Below, one piece after another: positions 1 to 7,484 of a stretch of DNA of 13,122 nucleotides. The notes beneath the pieces were generated by a model that saw only the letters and a list, made by a program, of their open reading frames with translations, was not told the origin of the DNA and made no database searches. The first letter of the stretch is position 1. Each line of letters opens with the position of its first letter. A program made the position numbers and the translations under genes. The stretch is from Burkholderiales bacterium (GTDB lineage Bacteria > Actinomycetota > Thermoleophilia > Gaiellales > Gaiellaceae), in assembly GCA_025935595.1 (NCBI GenBank), contig JAICUZ010000041.1, forward strand, positions 1-13,122, in the 5' to 3' direction.

Positions 1-967
1 GCATCTCGATGCTCTCGGACGCGGCGTCGATGAAGAGACGCGTCAGCTTCGACATGTCGTCGTCCGTGAGCTTGCCCGTGAGCCCAAAGTCGACGAGGCC
101 GATACGGTCGGGCGCGAGCACCATGATGTTCGCCGGGTGCGGGTCGCCGTGGAAGTACCCGTTCCGGAAGATCATCGTCATCCAGGTCTCGGTGATCAGG
201 TACGCAAGCCTGCGTCGCTGATCCGGCGACCAGTGCTCGAAGTCAAGGTCGGCGAGCTGAACGCCGTCGAGACGCTCGAGCGTGAGGACGCGCGACCGCG
301 TGTACGTCCAGTACACGCGCGGGATCGTGACGTGCGGATGACCGGCGAAGTCCTTGTGGAACGCGTCCGCATTGCGGCCTTCCATGCGGTAGTCGAGCTC
401 CTGCCGGATGGAGCGCGCGAACTCGTCGACGATGTCGTTCGTGTCGATGAAGTCGAGCGCACGAATGCGCTCCTTCGCAAGCCGCGCAGCTTGGTAGAGC
501 AACGACAGGTCGGCCTCGATCTGCTTCGGCGCGTTCGGCCGCTGCACCTTGACGACCACGTCGCGACCGTTGGGAAGGGTCGCGCGGTGGACCTGGCCGA
601 TCGACGCCGCCGCGAGCGGCGTTTCGTCGAACTCGGTGAACAGGCGCTCGATCGGCTGGCCGAGGTCCTCGCGGATCGTCTGCTCGACCTCGGAGAACGG
701 GAACGGCCGCACGTCGTCCTGCAGGCTTCGAAGCTCGGCGACGATGTCCGGCGGGACGATGTCGGGCCGCGTCGAGAGCAGCTGGCCGAACTTCACGAAG
801 GTCGGGCCGAGCTCGTCAAGCATGTCGCGCAGATGCCTCCCCCGCGCCGAGCCCTCGAGCTCCGTATGCCTGCGGCCCTCGACCAGGTAGCCGAAGCCGT
901 GGCGCACCGCCACCTGGGCGATCTCGCTCAGGCGCCCGAGGTTCCGCTGCTTGGGCCGCGCAGCCAC
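1..967 (-). CDS. UbiB/ABC1 (AarF) family protein kinase-like ATPase, C-terminus missing
   Basis: This is a member of the ABC1/ADCK/UbiB atypical kinase-like family, which is linked to isoprenoid-quinone biosynthesis and lipid homeostasis. Substrates of most bacterial members are unknown. The first 322 residues are in the window and the rest lies beyond base 1; relatives are usually about 450-560 residues. Visible motifs are the family-specific KxGQ (FVKFGQ, K59-Q62), the Ala-rich nucleotide loop AAASIGQVHRA (119-129), the VAIK-type lysine K140, the ExD motif QELDY (E190, D192), the catalytic loop HGDPHPAN (273-280) and DFG (293-295). All key residues are intact. The GTG at 967 is the first start after an in-frame TAG, which is also the greA stop. 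It lies 18 bp downstream of greA, so the two are probably cotranscribed. No strong ribosome binding site is seen, so the start is less certain than the identity. Confidence 0.93.
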   Translation of the reverse strand, partial: MAARPKQRNLGRLSEIAQVAVRHGFGYLVEGRRHTELEGSARGRHLRDMLDELGPTFVKFGQLLSTRPDIVPPDIVAELRSLQDDVRPFPFSEVEQTIREDLGQPIERLFTEFDETPLAAASIGQVHRATLPNGRDVVVKVQRPNAPKQIEADLSLLYQAARLAKERIRALDFIDTNDIVDEFARSIRQELDYRMEGRNADAFHKDFAGHPHVTIPRVYWTYTRSRVLTLERLDGVQLADLDFEHWSPDQRRRLAYLITETWMTMIFRNGYFHGDPHPANIMVLAPDRIGLVDFGLTGKLTDDDMSKLTRLFIDAASESIEM

Positions 968-985
968 CCCAGAAGTGTCGCGTAT

Positions 986-1435
986 CTAGTGGATGTTCGC
1001 GATCGTCGCCCGCCAGGCGCCTTTGGGCGCCTCGACGTCGACGGTGTCGCCGAGCTTCTTGCCGAGCAGCGCCGTGCCGAGCGGTGAGGTCGGGGAGACG
1101 GTCCCCGCACCGCCGACGGCGCTGATCTCAACCGTCATCTTCTGGCCGCCGTCGCCCTCGATGTCGACGACGGAGCCGACGCCGACCTCGTCCGCAGACG
1201 CGTCCTCGACGATCTCCGCGCCGTCGAGGCGGGCCCGCAGTGTGCGGATGCGCGCCTCGAGCAGGCCCTGCTCGTTCTTCGCCGCGTGATACTCGAAGTT
1301 CTCCGAGAGATCACCGAACTCGCGCGCCTTCTTGATCGCCGCGACGACCTCGGTCCGACGTGGACCTTCGAGCTCGGCGAGCTCTTCGCGCAGCGCGACC
1401 GCCTGCTTCGCCGTGAGCTTCTCGCCGTCTACCAC
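986..1435 (-). CDS. greA: Transcription elongation factor GreA
   Basis: GreA enters the RNA polymerase secondary channel and stimulates cleavage of backtracked transcripts, rescuing stalled complexes. The 149-residue product is close to the usual ~158. It has the N-terminal coiled-coil hairpin (about 8-76) with the diagnostic loop AREFGDLSENFEY. The two acidic tip residues, D42 and E45, match the catalytic D41/E44 pair of E. coli GreA. The C-terminal FKBP-like domain carries the conserved SPLGTALLGKKLGD stretch (117-130). The GTG start overlaps the end of the upstream helicase gene by 7 bp, which suggests translational coupling. No strong ribosome binding site precedes it. Nothing unusual is seen in the protein. 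Confidence 0.97.
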   Translation of the reverse strand: MVDGEKLTAKQAVALREELAELEGPRRTEVVAAIKKAREFGDLSENFEYHAAKNEQGLLEARIRTLRARLDGAEIVEDASADEVGVGSVVDIEGDGGQKMTVEISAVGGAGTVSPTSPLGTALLGKKLGDTVDVEAPKGAWRATIANIH

Positions 1436-2598
1436 TTCGAGCGGCCGCCCCGGCGGCGCGATGTGTAGACGAGCTTCGGCTTCGCGAGCTTGAGCCCCGC
1501 CTCCTCGTACGCCTCGACCTGGCCCTGCAGCCGGGCGACGCGCGAGACCTCCTCCTGCTGCTCCGGCAGCACGAGCGTGATGCCCACTCCGCCGCGTCCG
1601 GCGCGGCCGGTGCGACCGACGCGGTGCGTGTACACGTCCGGCTCCTCCGGCGGGTCGAAGTTGATCACGTGCGTGATGTCGTCCACGTCGAGGCCGCGTG
1701 CTGCGACGTCGGTTGCGATCAGTGTCTTCACCTTGCCGGCGTCGAAGTGTGCGAGTGCGCGCTCGCGCTGGGCCTGCCCCTTGTCGCCGTGGATCGCCAC
1801 CGCGTCGACCTCGTGCCGGCGCAGCTTCTCGACGAGCCGGTCGGCGCCCGCCTTCGTCCGGACGAACACGAGCACGAGCCCGCGCTCGTCGTGCTTGAGC
1901 AACTCGACAAGCGTCGAGACCTTCGTGTCTGCGGTGACCGAGACGAAGCGGTGATCGACGTCGCCGCTCCTCCGGTCCGCGGGCAGCTCGCCCTCGAAGC
2001 GAGCCGGGAAATGCGTGTAGCGCCGCGCGAGCTCGCCGACCTCGCCGTCGAGCGTCGCCGAGAAGAACATCGTCTGGCGGTTCTCGGACAGGAGGCGGAC
2101 GAGACGGTCGACCTGCGGCTTGAAGCCCATGTCGAGCATGCGGTCTGCCTCGTCGAGCACGAGCACGCGGACGTGTTCGAGCGACACGAGCTTACGATCG
2201 ACCAGGTCCTGCAGGCGGCCCGGCGTCGCGACGATCACGTGCGCGTTCTTGGCCAGCTTCGCCTGCGCCCCGAGCGGCACGCCGCCGTAGACCGAGGCGA
2301 CTGCGAGGCCGTCGCCCGCGATCAGGCCGAACTCCTCGGTCACCTGCACGCAGAGCTCGCGGGTCGGAACGAGGACGAGGGCGGCGGGTCGCCGCGCTGC
2401 CGGGTCGAGGCGTTCGATGATCGGGATTGCGAAGGCGAGCGTCTTGCCTGAGCCGGTTGGGCTCTTGGCCAGCACGTCGCCACCGCTGAGCGCCTCGGGA
2501 ATCACGAGCGCCTGGATCTGGAACGGGGTCTCGATGCCACGGGCCGTGAGCACATCGGCCACGGCCCCGGACACCCCGAGGGAACGAAAATCTGTCAC
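1429..2598 (-). CDS. DEAD-box ATP-dependent RNA helicase (RhlE/CshA type)
   Basis: This is a cytoplasmic RNA helicase, probably acting in RNA decay, ribosome assembly or cold adaptation; the exact role cannot be read from sequence. All core motifs are present in the 389 residues: Q motif (F4 to Q29), Walker A SPTGSGKT (46-53), Ia PTREL (78-82), Ib TPGR (125-128), DEAD (149-152), SAT (180-182), IV FVRTK (245-249), V IATDVAARGLD (294-304) and VI HRVGRTGRAG (325-334). The C-terminal tail is short and basic (RRRGGRSKW), so there is no long RNA-binding extension. I place the start at GTG 2598, because AAGGAG lies 9 bp upstream and the Q motif begins right after it. The frame stays open to 2790, but that extension is Arg/Ala-rich and not family-like. 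The stop overlaps the greA start. Confidence 0.95.
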   Translation of the reverse strand: MTDFRSLGVSGAVADVLTARGIETPFQIQALVIPEALSGGDVLAKSPTGSGKTLAFAIPIIERLDPAARRPAALVLVPTRELCVQVTEEFGLIAGDGLAVASVYGGVPLGAQAKLAKNAHVIVATPGRLQDLVDRKLVSLEHVRVLVLDEADRMLDMGFKPQVDRLVRLLSENRQTMFFSATLDGEVGELARRYTHFPARFEGELPADRRSGDVDHRFVSVTADTKVSTLVELLKHDERGLVLVFVRTKAGADRLVEKLRRHEVDAVAIHGDKGQAQRERALAHFDAGKVKTLIATDVAARGLDVDDITHVINFDPPEEPDVYTHRVGRTGRAGRGGVGITLVLPEQQEEVSRVARLQGQVEAYEEAGLKLAKPKLVYTSRRRGGRSKW

Positions 2599-2702
2599 TT
2601 GTCTCAACTCCTTGGACGTCGAGATCTCAGCGTCCGCAAAGGAGACTGCTATCTCACGGGAGCACGGCCCATCCGCACTCCGTACCTCCACGGTAGCAGC
2701 GG
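2599..2702 (-). other. 104-bp gap between the small coiled-coil gene and the helicase gene
   Basis: This is the longest gap in the lower half of the left block. Apart from the helicase ribosome binding site it holds no clear -35/-10 pair and no hairpin followed by a T-run. A separate helicase promoter is possible here but cannot be shown. Confidence 0.4.
2608..2613 (-). promoter_or_regulatory. Ribosome binding site of the DEAD-box helicase gene
   Basis: AAGGAG reads on the minus strand from 2613 to 2608, with 9 bp to the GTG at 2598. It is a near-perfect Shine-Dalgarno match and decides the start against the 64-codon longer open frame. Confidence 0.85.
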
Positions 2703-2975
2703 TTACGGACGGTCGGGCGGCGCGGGCGGGTCTTCGACCAGCCGGAGCCGGTGCTCGAGCTGCGCGACGCGCAGCTCGAGCTCGTCCCATTCGTCGCGCG
2801 TCACGAGCCCGAGCTCGCGCGCGAGATCCTGCACGCGCCGCTTCGACCCCTCGCCCACGCGCACCGCGTCGCCGCGCCAGCGCGAGCCGAGATCGTCGAG
2901 GAGCGAACGGAGCTCGTCGAGCCGAGGCCCGAGCAGCTGCAGCACGCGCTCGAAGTCGTTAGCGGGCCCGCCCAT
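2703..2975 (-). CDS. Small coiled-coil protein, phasin/UbiK-like C-terminal pattern
   Basis: The 90-residue product is not firmly recognised. It is highly charged and likely mostly helical. An N-terminal helix (about 7-30) is followed by a second segment, and residues 57-81 (GLVTRDEWDELELRVAQLEHRLRLV) resemble the short C-terminal coiled coil of BMFP/UbiK-like and phasin-like proteins. There the pattern is a TR-[DE]-E-[FW]-D step followed by heptads ending in L-E. No signal peptide or membrane segment is seen. The ATG at 2975 is chosen because GGAGG lies 10 bp upstream. An in-frame start at 3041 would overlap secDF by 83 bp, against 17 bp with this start. It is cotranscribed with secDF and followed by the helicase gene. 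Homology to UbiK or phasins is a pattern-level inference; a generic coiled-coil protein is equally possible. Confidence 0.72.
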   Translation of the reverse strand: MGGPANDFERVLQLLGPRLDELRSLLDDLGSRWRGDAVRVGEGSKRRVQDLARELGLVTRDEWDELELRVAQLEHRLRLVEDPPAPPDRP

Positions 2976-5808
2976 GCGGGCGCGACCTCCGGCGCTGGCG
3001 GCGGCGCTCGCGCTTCGCGGCGTCGTCGTCTCCGTTGCCATCCAGCACCGCCTCCACGAAGTCGACCGGCGTCTCCGGCGCAGGCTCCTCGGCAGCTGCG
3101 AGCTCGGCGCCCCGCAGCACAGCAGCCGCCTGCTCGGGCTTGATGTCGTACTGCTTGCGCCTCGCCCACTCGGGGTCTCCCTCCATGAGGCTCGTCAGCA
3201 GCGGCGTCGCGATCAGGATGGTCGATACCGCACCGATGACGATCCCGACGATGATCGCGAACGCGAAGTCCTTGAGGGTCGCGCCGCCGAAAATGAACAG
3301 CGCGACGATCGGCAGGATCGTGATGCACGACGTCACGATCGACCGGCGCAGCACCTCCCACACCGACACGTTCGCGATCGTGGCGATGCTCGCGCGCGGC
3401 ATCAGCCTCATGTTCTCGCGGATTCGGTCGAACACGATGATCGTGTCGTAGATCGAGTAGCCGAGGATCGTGAGGATCGCCGCGACCGTCGATGCGGTCA
3501 CCTCGCGACCGGAGATCGCGTAGATGCCCATCATGATCGGGATGTCGTTCAGCAGCGTGCGCAGGATCGGCACCGCGAATCGCCAGCGGTAGCGGATCGT
3601 CACGTACAGCGCGATGAGCGCAAAGGAGATGATGATCGCCGAGATCGCGCCGCGAAGAATCTGGCGGCTGAAGCTCGCGGAGACGTTCTTGGTCTGGAGC
3701 TTCTCCGCGCTGACCTTCGTCACGAGCGTGTTCTGCAGATTCGTCTGCTGCGTCGTGTCGAGCTTCTCGAGCCTGATCTGGAAGCTCCTGTAGCTGTTGC
3801 CGTTGTTGCTCGAGCTGCCGCGGCCCTGGACGACGGCGCCCTTCTGCGGGATCACCGCGCGCACGTCGGAGATCAGCGTCGGCTTGGCGGTCGTGAAGCC
3901 GATCTGCACGCCGCCCTTGAAGTCGATCCCGAGGTTGAGGCCCTTGCCGGCGATCGCGCCGACGCTCAGCACGACCGCGACCACCGAGACGATGAACCAC
4001 AGGCGCCGACGGCCGACGACGTCGATCCGCTGCCACCGCGGGATCTCCGTCGCCGTCGCGCCCATGAAGCGCGGATCTTCGAACCACCTGAAACCGGCGA
4101 GCAGGCCGAGCATCGCGCGTGTCGCTGCGACGGCGGTGATCAGCGAGATCACGGTTCCGATCAGCAACATGAGGGCGAAGCCCTTCACCTCGGCGGTCGC
4201 CACCGCGAACAGGATCAGTGCGGTGATGCACGTCACGACGTTGGCGTCGACGATCGTGTGGAAGCCCTTCTGGTAACCCGCGGAGATGGCCGCGCGCACC
4301 GACTTCCCGGCGCGCGCCTCCTCTTTGATTCGTTCGAAGATGACGACGTTCGCGTCGGCGGCCACTCCGATCGTCAGGATCAGGCCTGCGAAGCCCGGCA
4401 GGGTCAGCGTGACGCCGAAGAGCAGGATCGCGGCGTACATGAACGCGGCGTAGATGCCGAGGCCGATCACGGCGACGATGCCGAGGAAGCGGTAGAGCAG
4501 GAGCAGGAAGAGCGCGACCACGATCAGGCCGCCGATCGCCGCGCGCTGTGCTTCCTTCAGCGAGTCTTTGCCGAGCGTCGCCGAGACGTCGGTGCGCTCG
4601 AGCGTCTTGAACTGCACCGGGAGCGCGCCCGTCTGGAGCACGAGCGCGAGCTGCTTGGCCTCGGAGAGGCTGCCGATGTTGTTGATCTCGGCGCCGGTGC
4701 CGCGCGGGTCGATGCCTCGCGGATTGTCGTTGAAGTTGATCGTCGGGAACGATCGGATCTCGTTGTCGAGCACGATGGCGAACGCGCACGTGTTGCCGCA
4801 CTGATCAGCCGAGACGCCGCTGATCTGGCCGCGAGTCGCCTCGTTCTGAGTCACTTGCTTGAAGACCTTGTTGCCGTGACCCGTGAACGACAACGTCACG
4901 ATCGGGTCGCCGTTCGGGTCGTAGTCCTGGCGGACGCCGGACAGCTTCAGGTCCTTGCCCGTCATGTTCGGGAACTTGCCGTCGGTCGCGTACTGGTTGC
5001 CCGGATACGCACCGTGCTTGAAGAGGTAGAAGTCGACCTTGTCGCCGGGCGGGACGCCCTGCGGGTCACCCGGGCACACGGACGACGTCTCTGCTGTGCA
5101 GGTGACGACGACGGTCTTCGGCGGCACCTTCAGCACCTTCCAGCCGGGCGGGACCTTGCCCTTGTGCGCGTCGAGGAGGCCTGGGTTGCCGGTCGAGGCG
5201 TCGCGATGCAGCGTCGCGAACGTCCCGCTGGTGCCGCCGCTCTTCGAGGCGATGACGTAGACCGTCTTCGTCTTCTTGCTCTTGCCTGTCCCAGTTGTCA
5301 CCTTCACGGGCTTGAACAGCACGTAGCCGCTCGGTGTCCCGGTGGCCGCCTGCGACTGGACGGCGGTGAGCAGGTCGTAGAGGTTCGTGAACGGCACCGC
5401 CGAGTCGAGGCGCGCGGTCACCGACGGCGAGACGAGCGCCGGCGTCAGGTCGTACAGCTCGAGCTCTGCCGTCTTGCCGATGATCCGCGCGGCCTGCTCG
5501 GGGTCGTGAATGCCTGCGAGCTGGATCACGATCTGGTCCGGCAGCTGCTCGCGGATCTCCGGCGAGGCGACGCCGAGCTTGTCGACGCGGTTGCGCATGA
5601 TGTCGACGGAACGGTCGAGGTCGGACTTCTCGAGCTTGTGGCCCTTCGGTGGCTGCGCCTTCAGGACGACTTCGAGGCCACCCTGGAGGTCGAGGCCTTT
5701 CTTCACGCCGCGATGGAGCGGCGAGCTCGGGACGGCCAGCAGCGCCACGCCGACAAGGGCGAGGACGATCAGGCCGACGAGGACCAGGTTCGAACGCCGG
5801 GACGACAC
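2959..5808 (-). CDS. secDF: Protein translocase subunits SecD and SecF fused in one chain
   Basis: SecDF is a proton-driven accessory of the Sec translocon that helps pull exported proteins across the membrane. The 949 residues hold a SecD half (1 to ~575) and a SecF half (~590 to 890), each with its own signature: GLDLQGG (38-44) and GIDFKGG (627-633). Membrane segments fall near 8-27, 424-490, 526-572, 602-619, 720-737, 750-795 and 824-873. The conserved transmembrane motif GVAADANVVIFERIKEE (481-497) contains D485, equivalent by motif to the essential proton-path Asp of the Thermus protein; LGYSIYDTIIVFDRI (782-796) is its SecF counterpart. The first extracytoplasmic domain has an extra ~100-residue region (about 140-265) and two cysteine pairs (C237/C245 and C337/C341). 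The tail is acidic, then strongly basic. The GTG start is 12 bp after yajC, with no clear ribosome binding site. Confidence 0.97.
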   Translation of the reverse strand: MSSRRSNLVLVGLIVLALVGVALLAVPSSPLHRGVKKGLDLQGGLEVVLKAQPPKGHKLEKSDLDRSVDIMRNRVDKLGVASPEIREQLPDQIVIQLAGIHDPEQAARIIGKTAELELYDLTPALVSPSVTARLDSAVPFTNLYDLLTAVQSQAATGTPSGYVLFKPVKVTTGTGKSKKTKTVYVIASKSGGTSGTFATLHRDASTGNPGLLDAHKGKVPPGWKVLKVPPKTVVVTCTAETSSVCPGDPQGVPPGDKVDFYLFKHGAYPGNQYATDGKFPNMTGKDLKLSGVRQDYDPNGDPIVTLSFTGHGNKVFKQVTQNEATRGQISGVSADQCGNTCAFAIVLDNEIRSFPTINFNDNPRGIDPRGTGAEINNIGSLSEAKQLALVLQTGALPVQFKTLERTDVSATLGKDSLKEAQRAAIGGLIVVALFLLLLYRFLGIVAVIGLGIYAAFMYAAILLFGVTLTLPGFAGLILTIGVAADANVVIFERIKEEARAGKSVRAAISAGYQKGFHTIVDANVVTCITALILFAVATAEVKGFALMLLIGTVISLITAVAATRAMLGLLAGFRWFEDPRFMGATATEIPRWQRIDVVGRRRLWFIVSVVAVVLSVGAIAGKGLNLGIDFKGGVQIGFTTAKPTLISDVRAVIPQKGAVVQGRGSSSNNGNSYRSFQIRLEKLDTTQQTNLQNTLVTKVSAEKLQTKNVSASFSRQILRGAISAIIISFALIALYVTIRYRWRFAVPILRTLLNDIPIMMGIYAISGREVTASTVAAILTILGYSIYDTIIVFDRIRENMRLMPRASIATIANVSVWEVLRRSIVTSCITILPIVALFIFGGATLKDFAFAIIVGIVIGAVSTILIATPLLTSLMEGDPEWARRKQYDIKPEQAAAVLRGAELAAAEEPAPETPVDFVEAVLDGNGDDDAAKRERRRQRRRSRPHGRAR
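2986..2990 (-). promoter_or_regulatory. Ribosome binding site of the small coiled-coil gene
   Basis: GGAGG reads on the minus strand from 2990 to 2986, inside the 3' end of secDF, with 10 bp to the ATG at 2975. It sets the start and shows that the overlap with secDF is real. Confidence 0.75.
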
Positions 5809-5820
5809 GCGAGCGGTAGG

Positions 5821-6114
5821 TTAGCTGGGTTCAGCGGGAGTTTCGGGCTCCGCGTCGACCTCGATCTCGGTCGCAACGGCCGCGATGGCGCGCCGATCGA
5901 GGGTGACGACCACGTTGGGCGCAATCTCGACCCTGGCCGTCTCGTCGTCGATCTCCTTGACCGTGCCGTGCAGGCCCCCCGCGGTGATGATGTCGTCGCC
6001 CGCCTCGACGGAGTCCTGCATCGCCTCGTGCTGTGCGCGACGGCGGCGCGCCGGCACGAGCAGCAGCAGCCACACGGCGCCGAACAGGATGATGATGATC
6101 AGGAGCCCGCCCAC
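5821..6114 (-). CDS. yajC: Preprotein translocase subunit YajC
   Basis: YajC is a small single-pass membrane protein that associates with SecDF and YidC at the translocon. The 97 residues give one N-terminal membrane helix (about 3-21, GLLIIIILFGAVWLLLLV) followed by PARRRR. The soluble domain contains GDDIITAGGLHGTVKEIDDE (39-58) and IAPNVVVTLDRRAIA (64-78), the family hallmark, and ends in an acidic, Pro-rich tail. The GTG start overlaps the tgt end by 16 bp and is supported by AAGGA 5 bp upstream. The order tgt-yajC-secD/F matches the conserved arrangement known from E. coli and many other bacteria. Confidence 0.95.
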   Translation of the reverse strand: MGGLLIIIILFGAVWLLLLVPARRRRAQHEAMQDSVEAGDDIITAGGLHGTVKEIDDETARVEIAPNVVVTLDRRAIAAVATEIEVDAEPETPAEPS

Positions 6115-7199
6115 TGCTGTCCTTGGTCGCGTTTGTATGCGGCGAACTCGCCGCGCTCGATCGCCTCGCGCGCGCCGTCGGTGAGCCGCACCACGAAGCG
6201 TAGATTGTGGAGCGAGAGCAGGCGGAGACCGAGCAGCTCGTTCTGGTTCACCAGGTGGCGGATGTACGCCCGGGTGAAGCGGGCGCAGGCGGGGCAGTCG
6301 CACCCCTCCTCCAGCGGCGCGTCGTCGCGCGCGAAGCGTGCGTTGCGGAGGTTCAGCCTGCCGCCGGCCGTGAGCGCGCTCCCGGTGCGCGCGGTACGCG
6401 TCGGCAGCACGCAGTCGAACATGTCGATTCCCGCCTCGATCACTTCGAGGATCCCTTCCGGGTCGCCGATCCCCATGAAGTACCGCGGCCTGTCCTCGGG
6501 GAGCAACGCGGTCGCCCAGTCGGTGGTCTCGAACATCACGTCGCGGTCCTCGCCGATCGCGAGGCCGCCGATCGCGTTGCCGTCGAAGCCGATCTCGGCG
6601 ATCTCCTCGACGGAGCGACGCCGCAACTCCGGGTCGACGCCGCCCTGTGTGATGCCGAAACGCAGTTGGCCGTCCGCACGGGGCGCATCGTGCTGACGTT
6701 CGGCCCATGCGGTCGTGCGGCGCACGGCCTCCTCCAGCTCGCGGCGCGACACGTCCGACGGCGGCACCTGGTCGAGGCACATCGCGATGTCGCTGCCGAG
6801 GTTCGCCTGGATACGCTGCGAGAGCTCCGGCGTGAACCGCGACTCGTTGCCGTCGTAGACGTTGCGAAACGTGACGCCCTCGTCGTCGACACGCGCGATC
6901 GTGTCGCGTAGCGAGAACACCTGGAACCCGCCGGAGTCGGTCAGGATCGGCCCGTCCCACGACATGAAACGGTGCAACCCGCCGAGGTCGCGGATCAGCT
7001 CGTCGCCGGGGCGGAAGTGCAGGTGGTAGGTGTTGCCGAGAACGATCTGCGCCCCGAGGTCGCGCACCTCGTCCGGGTGCAGCGTCTTCACCGTGCCTTT
7101 CGTCCCGACGGGCATGAACACGGGCGTGCGCACCTCGCCGTGGACGGTGCGAAGGACACCGCCGCGCGCGGCACCGTCGGTCGCGTGAACCTCGAACAC
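6099..7199 (-). CDS. tgt: Queuine/preQ1 tRNA-guanine transglycosylase
   Basis: Tgt exchanges guanine-34 for preQ1 in the anticodon of tRNAs for Tyr, His, Asn and Asp, a step in queuosine synthesis. The 366-residue product has normal length. It keeps the TDSGGFQVFSL loop with the general-base Asp D88, the ITQGG (183-187) and GGLAIGE (211-217) substrate-pocket loops, and the nucleophile D262 in FDCVLPTRTARTG. The zinc site is complete: C300, C302 and C305 in CDCPAC, plus H331 in SLHNL. The GTG at 7199 is chosen because homology begins at once (VFEVHATDGAARGGVL). The frame remains open to 7652, but only through non-coding tandem repeats. The start codon sits exactly at the edge of the repeat array, and no clear ribosome binding site precedes it. 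QueA, the next enzyme, is encoded upstream. Confidence 0.97.
   Translation of the reverse strand: MFEVHATDGAARGGVLRTVHGEVRTPVFMPVGTKGTVKTLHPDEVRDLGAQIVLGNTYHLHFRPGDELIRDLGGLHRFMSWDGPILTDSGGFQVFSLRDTIARVDDEGVTFRNVYDGNESRFTPELSQRIQANLGSDIAMCLDQVPPSDVSRRELEEAVRRTTAWAERQHDAPRADGQLRFGITQGGVDPELRRRSVEEIAEIGFDGNAIGGLAIGEDRDVMFETTDWATALLPEDRPRYFMGIGDPEGILEVIEAGIDMFDCVLPTRTARTGSALTAGGRLNLRNARFARDDAPLEEGCDCPACARFTRAYIRHLVNQNELLGLRLLSLHNLRFVVRLTDGAREAIERGEFAAYKRDQGQQWAGS
6120..6124 (-). promoter_or_regulatory. Ribosome binding site of yajC inside the tgt 3' end
   Basis: AAGGA reads on the minus strand from 6124 to 6120, 5 bp before the GTG at 6114. It selects this start out of a long open frame. Confidence 0.65.
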
Positions 7200-7200
7200 G

Positions 7201-7342
7201 CGGCCACCCGGGCCCCGTTCCGTCGCCAAACGACGGTTACGAACCTCGGGAGATCTATCCACAAGCCCTCCAACCCACGACCCGGCGCAAGCTCGGCAGG
7301 GACCGTCGGCACACGACCCTTGACCAAAGGACGTGACGCACG
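7201..7342. repeat. 142-bp repeat unit 1 (next to the tgt start)
   Basis: Its first bases follow directly after the tgt start codon region. It carries CCGTCG-CCAAA-CGACGG at 7220-7236. Its closest relative is unit 2, but at unit positions 112, 121, 132 and 137 it agrees with unit 3 instead. Confidence 0.9.
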
Positions 7343-7484
7343 TGGCCACCCGGGCCCCGTTCCGTCGCCAAACGACGGTTACGAACCTCGGGAGATCTAT
7401 CCACAAGCCCTCCGACCCACGATCCGGCGCAGGCTCGGCAGGGACCGTCGGGAAACGACCCTCGACCAAACGAAGTGAAGCACG
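7343..7484. repeat. 142-bp repeat unit 2
   Basis: It carries the same CCGTCG-N5-CGACGG stem at 7362-7378. Positions 77-111 are identical to unit 3, while positions 4-71 are identical to unit 1, so the unit is mosaic. Confidence 0.9.

Noticed and set aside
2599..2790. 64-residue N-terminal extension of the DEAD-box helicase
   Set aside because: It is Arg/Ala-rich with no family similarity. A strong AAGGAG at 2613-2608 supports GTG 2598.
2599..6696. A very long plus-strand open frame (1365 codons)
   Set aside because: It is antisense to secDF, yajC and the tgt end, which have clear family motifs. Its translation is His/Arg/Asp-rich low-complexity, typical of a GC-rich shadow frame.
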